Shown in pieces: positions 6,001 to 8,102 of a DNA stretch of 8,102 nucleotides. Position 1 is the first letter of the stretch. Each line of letters opens with the position of its first letter. Made by a program: the position numbers and the translations under genes. This DNA comes from an uncultured Clostridia bacterium (GTDB lineage: Bacteria; Bacillota; Clostridia; HGM11514): contig CABSMD010000112.1 in assembly GCA_902478725.1 (NCBI GenBank), positions 1-8,102 on the forward strand, written 5' to 3'. The notes beneath the pieces are model-generated. The model did no database searches and was not told where the DNA came from. It saw nothing but the letters and a program-made list of their open reading frames with translations.

Positions 6001-8013
6001 CCATGCCTGGCCGATCATCTGCGGAATTTTAGTGCCATCCGCCATGCTGTTATAATTGTCAAGGCCCCATGTCAGATAGTTGGCCGGCTGTTTTAGCGGA
6101 TCATTCTCATTATAATCCGAAAACTGCATTCCACTCGCCATGGTGCCCGGCCTATGGTATCCGATAGCAGGTACGTCACCGGTTCTGGTATAGTCATTCG
6201 CTATTTTGACATGGCTGTTGTTTACCTTGATATTTTCCCGCGCCTGCTCGTCACCCTGGAATTTAATGCTCGCTGTTGTGGGTATGTTTATTTTTGTCGC
6301 GTCCATATAGCCGGCGTTGGTGGTATACACCTGAATAACTGTTTTGCCTATTGCCGCACTGCCATCGGTATTATTCACAGTTGCCGTTACGATGGCAAAG
6401 CCGTTATGCCGCGCAGTTATGACACCATTCGCTCCCACCTTAGCGACATAGGGGTCGCTGGACTGATAGCTGACAGCCGAGTCGGCGGTCAGGTCATACG
6501 CAGTACCGTCCGCGGTATAACCCTGCACCTTGATCTGCGTGCCGGCCGTTTCCGCCGCCAAAAAGGTCTCCGTCTGGCTCAGATCCAACCGGGAAATGGT
6601 TTCCTCGGTCAACGGCGGACGCGCCGCCACCTTTTCCGCAGTCGGTGCTGATGCCGTAAATACTCCCTCAGCCTGCTCTGCGCTTTGAGCGAACACCTTC
6701 ACCTTGACACGGATGAAGTAATCTACATCCGCCGCCTGCAGGGTATAGCTTACGCTGGTTGCCCCATCAATCGCCGCCCAGTCGGAACCATTGGAAGAAC
6801 GCTCCCACTGATACTGGGTTTTCGCCTTATCCTCCGGGTCATTGTTAGCGTCATAATAACCATAGGATACGGACAGCTTCTGCCCTTCCTTGGCGATACC
6901 GGAAATAACTACATTGCCTGCTTCCGGAGCCACCGGGTCCGATACACTGATATCGGTATAGTTCACCGCATCATCCAAATAAAGCAGATGTTGTTTGGAG
7001 CCACCGGTTCGGTCGAGACGTATTCCGCCAAGCCCCCCATTGCTCTTAGGTGCTATTCGCGAGGCAAAAAGCTGTCCATCAATGTAAAATGCATATGTAT
7101 CGTCCTTGCTGTAGTCAACGATCAACTGGTGCCATCCCTTTGTTCTGGCGATTTGATTTTTGACCTCTACCACCCCGAAATACTTTGCACAGCCTGTATT
7201 CTGGGACGGATTGCCCTTATCCCCATCCGTGCCAAGCCCGTAGCTGTCCGCACCAAATCGGAAACTTACCCGCAACGCCTCGGACCAACTCCAGGTGCCA
7301 TCCTGGTCATAGCCTGTGGGTGACTTTCCTTCGTACGCGCCACCTGATGAGGAAATCCAGAACTGATCACTCTTGGTCGGTGTCGCATCGTCATAAAACC
7401 AAAGCTCCGCGATGCCGCGTTGGGTTCGGTCTCCTGAGGCGGGCCAGGTTTTATCACACGAAAAAAATACGCCACCGTTCCAATTCGGAAGGTTTTCATC
7501 CGGCTTATCTGCGGTTATGTCCAAAATTTTGAGAGAATAGTTCCCACTGCGTTTTATCGTGGAATCGTATTCACACCAATAATTCTTTGGATCGATCGCG
7601 ACACTGCCGTATTGCGGCGACAGCATCGTTCTTGCAACCGATGTGTCCTCGAAGCCGTCCTCCGTCTTTTCCTTGTAAACGGTGACGATCACGCTCTTTT
7701 GCAGCGTTCCCGATTTGGCAGTAACTACAGAAACACCCTCACGCAGAGCCGTCATCTTACCAGCAGCGTCCACCGAGATCACGCCTGGTGCACTGCTTTC
7801 AAAGGTCAGGCCACTCGTCACCTGTCCTCCTACATTGCCGTCCGCGTCAACGCTTTTGACCACGACATCAGCCGTTCCGCCCTTTTGCAGACCGGTAGTG
7901 GTTGCCGACAGGTCCAGACCCGCGTCGGCCGCCTGTACCGGACCAACCGATACCAGCATCAGCGCGCAGGTCATGACAAGCGCTAAGCTCAATGCCAACA
8001 AACGTCTTCTCAT
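55..8013 (-). CDS. Giant SLH-anchored modular surface protein with right-handed beta-helix (putative polysaccharide-active enzyme)
   Basis: A single uninterrupted 2652-residue frame ends in TAG at 55-57. The ATG at 8011-8013 is chosen for three reasons: an in-frame TGA (8014-8016) lies directly upstream, AAAGGGG sits 9 bases before it, and a signal peptide follows at once. Domain order: signal peptide 1-28, BIG2-like 32-112, LamG-like 117-353, Ig-like 357-460, BIG2-like 473-564, LamG-like 568-840, Ig-like 843-947 and 952-1052, beta-helix 1055-1795, Ig-like 1810-1906, FIVAR 1911-1988, concanavalin-like 1990-2183, FIVAR 2185-2259, unassigned 2261-2433, Gly/Thr linker 2446-2473, SLH x3 2477-2652. 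By family knowledge, such proteins are exported by Sec and held non-covalently on the wall by SLH domains. The beta-helix, flanked by possible carbohydrate-binding sandwiches, suggests plant or microbial polysaccharide degradation; this is inference and the substrate is unknown. No LPXTG motif or lipobox is present. A purely adhesive or structural role is the alternative. Confidence 0.96.
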   Translation of the reverse strand: MRRRLLALSLALVMTCALMLVSVGPVQAADAGLDLSATTTGLQKGGTADVVVKSVDADGNVGGQVTSGLTFESSAPGVISVDAAGKMTALREGVSVVTAKSGTLQKSVIVTVYKEKTEDGFEDTSVARTMLSPQYGSVAIDPKNYWCEYDSTIKRSGNYSLKILDITADKPDENLPNWNGGVFFSCDKTWPASGDRTQRGIAELWFYDDATPTKSDQFWISSSGGAYEGKSPTGYDQDGTWSWSEALRVSFRFGADSYGLGTDGDKGNPSQNTGCAKYFGVVEVKNQIARTKGWHQLIVDYSKDDTYAFYIDGQLFASRIAPKSNGGLGGIRLDRTGGSKQHLLYLDDAVNYTDISVSDPVAPEAGNVVISGIAKEGQKLSVSYGYYDANNDPEDKAKTQYQWERSSNGSDWAAIDGATSVSYTLQAADVDYFIRVKVKVFAQSAEQAEGVFTASAPTAEKVAARPPLTEETISRLDLSQTETFLAAETAGTQIKVQGYTADGTAYDLTADSAVSYQSSDPYVAKVGANGVITARHNGFAIVTATVNNTDGSAAIGKTVIQVYTTNAGYMDATKINIPTTASIKFQGDEQARENIKVNNSHVKIANDYTRTGDVPAIGYHRPGTMASGMQFSDYNENDPLKQPANYLTWGLDNYNSMADGTKIPQMIGQAWFYDEGPDSTKKATIYFQGHDKHPAGVTYPQTLAARVGILDGSSKFYAYSNSKQKRAQVGEGAAVIESGGFTGDADDVTYTLDGTGGRPEIPRTRGWHQALMVINGGDDLTNVGTDKGTITMYLDGIKVYEENYVPLTLQLARGEGHGAAYSGDYSYYDGFGVAYYDVKTRPPVVESIALNGTAMIGKTLTADAQVRDLKGDPLAEETYQWQYADAANAEEWTDIPGATNASYTFEDSETNPYLNKYVRVAVTPHSTVPEKEANVEPYYSETRKVSAKKLAPELVGGITVAGSQTVGGQLTVAYQYKQDDMIDEEGDTIFLWERADSVDAQNWTTAATITGSNTYSPAAADAGKFLRVTVTPVDINGLAGTPSAPSTPIQIGSDIAYYVATPADGGDDNNSGNEQAPFATIEKARDRIRADLSNQDTPAGTLKVYIKAGEYPVSKTISFGPSDSGTDKNPVVYQAYPGDEGQVRFVGGKELDASQAVKLESGDPIYERVIDEFARTKLYKLDLKAQGITKIDKIEDFGFGTWTGSVSTYKPVEIYFNGKALYSARWPNDEPNAGYTQTGKLIEKPKEVSKDPFTVEYVDTENHTELWTPAAADDLHISGFLGNDWAGVTHKVHAIDTAKKTITCNNGTAYEPSPNHRLYFFNLPEEIDMPGESYIDRENGVLYFYPTDENVRDAKIEITTLKSYMFSFSGVKNVTLKGLNFEVSQDRLMDVSGAENFVIDECSFLHGSEIALNLSGTNSAVKNSHIYDMGKGGITVGGGNRATLTGGGNLVENNRIHSVARVYRTYPPNVSASGVGHTIRNNAIYDGPHELVAFNQMNDLTIEYNEIYNGVRDAADMGAIYFGRIPDDLGTVIRHNFFHDIGNTYGGYGQQSIFWDDGQAGPYVFGNLFYRGTRTADMGGTTNNCFPIKSHGGQYGVVANNVIIDAPTATFFQPWSDDGAGNHQALKWWLWTMDKHDATYHRIWEQWLSDGKYKSEIWKQHYQSDKWDAEAWARGQYNLDTMFGYLPSTFTDKDYNDVKDLDRIKDKDTLQGIAKGRAPSDTNIFDNNVVIGVEKTNPSFNGVAQEYRTYQAGLEESKSLFKDFNNRDFELTTAGLAKVKEKATGFTALPSMDEMGLQRMENGTLPGSMEPSASNVTISGSNRTNGILTADYTFSDPDGDEEGVSEITWYMSDSVDGVYTLISGKQGKELKILKSYEGMFVRCEVKPYDENGIYGDPVASNVIQIAMEGGADKEALYQAISEAQEMLKNADIGDELGQYPQEAADRLKDAIAKAETVANNTNATQRQVDAAAQEMLDAVSDFKSSLKIDQLVLNSRLLDTANWQSGSGSANGTLSFENNGVHLKPNGNGYLSATYVAETFLNPVFTFKLKVEDLDNTWFGIFFRHVNYNSLFTTSYGVVIKPEQFELQSFGPGGFLGPNKGLVPNEDENKKPIFEAGKEYIIEIGAYDVGDATRLVFKVDGREIFNYLQTQEDPVCKPQNGVEGYFTMLATKSMTGISILPVYADTTQLKKTLDEARQVADAAVIGEGYGEYDSDALDTFIEAIAKAQDVCDNIDSSQVLVDKAEADMRKALADFKAKVNTTVTVSESAAIDIIAELGGNITITDPNADVTLNIDKGVPQAALNITAQRSIGNIVFAMPDGTTVSGNGTLKAPFVKSEASVKPSGATVNSVIGMTADAQYLTTDHAVRIVLPGFGSSKTVSYVKDGKAVKLKTLSADNQETADATVPAGEAMMIKSGNDVIVWTKILTEFIAHSSSGAIDNPYIPGPGGGGGNTGTTGTGSGTSGMILGGDQTKKNFVDIVGHWAQADIEEMASKGIVYGVTDTTFEPDRSITRAEFAALIVRALNLTTVVPQEWKDVANEAWYSPAVNAAANVGLVVGYDGWFRPDDPISREEIAVIMAKAYVFAGGSLESGAIVKFADIDDISDWAYTYVDSVTTVGLFAGMTPNTFVPQANATRAECASVIKRLLDKIN
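58..585 (-). other. Three SLH domains, cell-wall anchor (residues 2477-2652)
   Basis: SLH1 runs F2477 to about 2526, with FVDIVGHWA and I-T-R-A-E (2512-2516). SLH2 runs about 2535-2585, with W-K-D-V and I-S-R-E-E (2570-2574). SLH3 runs about 2598-2652, with F-A-D-I-D and A-T-R-A-E (2635-2639). The Arg and Glu of the TRAE-type motif are kept in all three. By family knowledge, three SLH domains form a trimer-like unit that binds pyruvylated secondary cell-wall polymer, so the protein should sit on the cell surface or S-layer. Confidence 0.95.
595..678 (-). other. Gly/Thr-rich flexible linker (residues 2446-2473)
   Basis: It begins G-P followed by five Gly (2448-2452), then a Thr/Gly/Ser run to G2465 and a short hydrophilic tail. 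It is low in hydrophobic residues and lies directly before the first SLH domain. It probably lets the anchored protein extend away from the wall. Confidence 0.8.
715..1233 (-). other. Unassigned beta-rich module before the SLH linker (residues 2261-2433)
   Basis: About 170 residues with alternating hydrophobic patterns: V-T-V-S-E, I-T-I-T-D, V-T-L-N-I-D, I-V-F-A-M-P, V-R-I-V-L-P-G-F, V-S-Y-V-K-D-G-K. I recognise no named family. Modules of this kind often sit between enzyme parts and SLH anchors in Bacillota surface proteins and may be two small beta-sandwiches. No function is claimed. Confidence 0.5.
1237..1461 (-). other. FIVAR domain 2 (residues 2185-2259)
   Basis: A second helical FIVAR-type module: L-K-K-T-L-D-E-A-R-Q-V, then G-E-G-Y-G-E-Y in place of the GQYP turn, F-I-E-A-I-A-K-A-Q-D-V, Q-V-L-V-D-K-A and M-R-K-A-L-A-D-F-K. 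It is diverged from copy 1 but has the same length and spacing. It contains one Cys (V-C-D-N). Confidence 0.82.
1465..2046 (-). other. Concanavalin-like beta-sandwich 3 (residues 1990-2183)
   Basis: Beta-rich segment with W-Q-S-G-S-G near the start, F-T-F-K-L-K-V-E-D in the first half, W-F-G-I-F-F-R, Y-G-V-V-I-K-P-E-Q-F-E-L-Q, a G-K-E-Y-I-I-E-I-G strand and F-K-V-D-G-R-E-I-F-N-Y. The closing V-D-G-R turn and the strand order resemble laminin G/family-16-like carbohydrate-binding sandwiches. It is clearly different from sandwiches 1 and 2 (no GWHQ). It lies between the two FIVAR domains. Confidence 0.65.
2050..2283 (-). other. FIVAR domain 1 (residues 1911-1988)
   Basis: A helical module with the FIVAR pattern: L-x-x-A-I-x-x-A, then G-Q-Y-P (1937-1940), L-K-D-A-I-A-K-A-E-T-V, A-T-Q-R-Q-V-D-A-A and M-L-D-A-V-S-D-F-K-S-S-L. 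FIVAR modules occur in many Gram-positive surface enzymes and cell-wall proteins, as spacers or sugar-binding bundles. It is followed at once by a concanavalin-like domain. Confidence 0.88.
2296..2586 (-). other. Ig-like domain, copy 4 (residues 1810-1906)
   Basis: It begins S-A-S-N-V-T-I-S-G and has the acidic loop D-P-D-G-D-E-E-G, ITWYMSD with W1849, and M-F-V-R-C-E-V-K-P-Y-D. This is the same layout as copies 1-3 but is more diverged after the Trp, having I-S-G-K-Q-G-K where the others have a G-A-T/I-T-G turn. It separates the beta-helix from the FIVAR section. Confidence 0.72.
2629..4851 (-). other. Right-handed parallel beta-helix module, putative glycoside hydrolase-like core (residues 1055-1795)
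   Basis: The entry is typical of this fold: AYYVATP, a D/N/G-rich loop, then A-P-F-A-T-I-E-K-A-R-D. The cap region carries I-K-A-G-E-Y-P-V, ARWPND (1224-1229) and P-G-E-S-Y-I-D-R-E-N-G-V-L-Y-F-Y-P (1330-1346). Helix coils follow from about 1369, with repeated N-x-I/F-x-D/H turns. Acidic candidates for catalysis are D1516 in DMGAIYFGR and D1556/D1557 in FWDDGQAG. Together these match the general plan of beta-helix carbohydrate-active enzymes such as GH120 and GH141 (family knowledge); which family applies is inference. Odd points are a Trp-rich insertion at about 1613-1722 and Ser1333, where I expect Trp in many relatives (GEWYLD). Confidence 0.82.
2848..3177 (-). other. Trp-rich insertion in the beta-helix (residues 1613-1722)
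   Basis: About 110 residues interrupt the helix coils between N-N-V-I-I-D-A-P-T and F-D-N-N-V-V-I-G, which read as adjacent turns. The first part holds nine Trp (1615, 1628, 1629, 1631, 1644, 1647, 1658, 1667, 1672) among charged residues and looks helical. The rest is Asp/Lys-rich. It could cover or line the substrate groove with aromatic residues. No function is established. Confidence 0.6.
4858..5160 (-). other. Ig-like domain with conserved LWE core, copy 3 (residues 952-1052)
   Basis: It contains I-T-V-A-G-S-Q-T-V-G-G-Q-L-T-V-A-Y, an acidic loop D-E-E-G-D, FLWERAD with W992, then N-T-Y-S-P and F-L-R-V-T-V-T-P-V-D. It sits immediately before the beta-helix start (I1055) with only a few linker residues, so it probably packs against or spaces the helix cap. 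Confidence 0.77.
5173..5487 (-). other. Ig-like domain with conserved YQW core, copy 2 (residues 843-947)
   Basis: It has A-L-N-G-T-A-M-I-G-K-T-L, an acidic loop D-L-K-G-D-P-L-A-E-E, YQWQY with W881, then I-P-G-A-T-N-A-S-Y-T-F and Y-V-R-V-A-V-T-P. It follows LamG-like sandwich 2 just as copy 1 follows sandwich 1. It is directly joined to a further copy (952-1052). The likely role is a rigid spacer. Confidence 0.77.
5494..6312 (-). other. LamG/concanavalin-like beta-sandwich 2 (residues 568-840)
   Basis: This module parallels sandwich 1. IGQAWFYDEG matches AELWFYDD, and R-T-R-G-W-H-Q (W767) matches T-K-G-W-H-Q (W294). T-M-Y-L-D-G matches A-F-Y-I-D-G, and the last strand G-V-A-Y-Y-D matches the closing strand of copy 1. 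It is about 35 residues longer than copy 1, with a G/D-rich stretch before the GWHQ motif. Carbohydrate binding is plausible by analogy only. Confidence 0.72.
6322..6597 (-). other. BIG2-like bacterial Ig domain 2 (residues 473-564)
   Basis: It repeats the BIG2 signature of domain 1: Y-Q-S-S-D-P-Y-V-A-K-V at about 516-526, then G-A-N-G-V-I-T-A and G-F-A-I-V-T-A-T, ending I-Q-V-Y. The S-S-D-P lies about 445 residues after the equivalent S-S-A-P of domain 1. It is followed by another LamG-like domain, as domain 1 is, which supports a duplicated unit. Confidence 0.85.
6634..6945 (-). other. Ig-like domain with conserved YQW core, copy 1 (residues 357-460)
   Basis: The pattern is: N-V-V-I-S-G, then E-G-Q-K-L-S-V-S-Y, an acidic loop (D-A-N-N-D-P-E-D), YQWER with W403, I-D-G-A-T-x-x-S-Y-T-L, D-Y-F-I-R-V-K-V. 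The same pattern recurs around W881, W992 and W1849. It is a common bacterial Ig-like repeat in Bacillota surface enzymes and probably acts as a spacer. The specific family name is not certain. Confidence 0.75.
6955..7665 (-). other. LamG/concanavalin-like beta-sandwich 1 (residues 117-353)
   Basis: It starts E-D-G-F-E-D and has the sequence hallmarks of a jelly-roll module: SGNYSLKI near the start, AELWFYDD in the middle, then T-K-G-W-H-Q (W294) followed by an alternating strand, the Y-I-D-G-Q turn and a final YLDDAVNYTD strand. G-W-H-x followed about 15 residues later by Y-I-D-G is typical of LamG/pentraxin-like folds. Such domains often bind carbohydrate. No ligand can be assigned from sequence. 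Boundaries are approximate. Confidence 0.75.
7678..7920 (-). other. BIG2-like bacterial Ig domain 1 (residues 32-112)
   Basis: The segment shows the usual BIG2 pattern: a first strand with alternating hydrophobics, then F-E-S-S-A-P-G-V-I-S-V at about 71-81, D-x-x-G-K-M-T-A-L at 82-90, EG at 92-93 and a final strand ending V-T-V-Y at about 112. Its length (about 80 residues) is normal for the family. BIG2 modules are usually spacers or adhesion modules in surface proteins. Here it opens the mature protein and is paired with a LamG-like domain, as is BIG2-like domain 2. Confidence 0.85.
7930..8013 (-). other. Sec signal peptide (residues 1-28)
   Basis: The N-terminus begins MRRR, followed by a hydrophobic core of about 19 residues (LLALSLALVMTCALMLVSV) and then G-P-V-Q-A. 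The VQA at 26-28 fits the small-x-small rule for signal peptidase I, giving cleavage before A29. Cys16 lies inside the core without a lipobox, so a lipoprotein is unlikely. The signal supports export of the whole protein and confirms the chosen start. Confidence 0.93.
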
Positions 8014-8022
8014 TCATAACAT

Positions 8023-8029
8023 CCCCTTT
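8023..8029 (-). promoter_or_regulatory. Ribosome binding site of the surface-protein gene
   Basis: Read on the minus strand, AAAGGGG lies 9 bases before the ATG at 8013. An in-frame TGA directly precedes that ATG, so this site and start fix the beginning of the gene. Another ATG at 8015-8017 is in a different frame and does not lead to a long product. Confidence 0.85.
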
Positions 8030-8094
8030 ATAAATTTAGTCTGTTTACTCTTGTCTCCTTTTTTCCCTCCCTCTTTTATAATCTATACAAACAT

Positions 8095-8100
8095 ATTATA
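8095..8100 (-). promoter_or_regulatory. Candidate -10 promoter element (TATAAT)
   Basis: A perfect TATAAT lies on the minus strand about 80 bases before the start codon, which would give a leader of roughly 75 bases. Its -35 partner would fall outside the window, so the promoter cannot be confirmed. The region is AT-rich, and a chance match or a second weak site (TATAAA at 8075-8080) is possible. Confidence 0.4.
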
Positions 8101-8102
8101 TC

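Noticed and set aside
6685..7323. Plus-strand open frame of 212 codons opposite LamG-like domain 1 and Ig-like domain 1
   Set aside because: It is antisense to well-formed domains on the minus strand and shows no family features.
7966..7968. Cys16 in the signal peptide as a lipoprotein attachment site
   Set aside because: The residues before it (V-M-T) do not fit a lipobox and it lies in the middle of the hydrophobic core. A VQA signal peptidase I site follows at 26-28.
8015..8022. Tiny in-frame ATG-TTA-TGA and an overlapping ATG just upstream of the start, as a leader peptide or coupled start
   Set aside because: The two-codon frame overlaps the Shine-Dalgarno spacer and the other ATG is out of frame with no long product. 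This is most likely coincidence.

Overview
The window is almost entirely one very large gene on the minus strand (8013 down to 55). It encodes a secreted, modular cell-surface protein of 2652 residues. Outside the gene there are only 54 bases downstream of its stop and 89 bases upstream of its start. I see no RNA gene, mobile element, CRISPR array or second protein-coding gene.

The organism is most likely a Gram-positive member of the Bacillota (Paenibacillus-like or a clostridium). The protein has a Sec signal peptide and three C-terminal SLH domains, which bind pyruvylated cell-wall polymer. It also carries FIVAR and bacterial Ig-like modules typical of that phylum. The start has a strong AAAGGGG Shine-Dalgarno sequence and the upstream DNA is AT-rich. 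Base composition of the gene is near 50% G+C by eye, so the genus cannot be fixed from this window.

The protein reads, from N to C: signal peptide (1-28); BIG2-like Ig domain; LamG/concanavalin-like beta-sandwich; Ig-like domain with a conserved W; a second BIG2-like domain; a second LamG-like domain; two more Ig-like domains; a right-handed parallel beta-helix with its N-terminal cap (about 1055-1795), the probable catalytic or glycan-binding core; a fourth Ig-like domain; FIVAR; a third concanavalin-like domain; a second FIVAR; an unassigned beta-rich module; a Gly/Thr-rich linker; three SLH domains. The N-terminal third looks like a diverged tandem duplication of a BIG2-LamG-Ig unit.

The best functional guess is a surface-anchored polysaccharide-degrading or polysaccharide-binding protein. 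The beta-helix resembles those of glycoside hydrolase families such as GH120/GH141, with putative carbohydrate-binding sandwiches on both sides and Ig/FIVAR modules as spacers. The substrate cannot be read from the sequence. The most notable points are the domain architecture, a Trp-rich insertion in the beta-helix, and a module between FIVAR2 and the SLH linker that I cannot assign.
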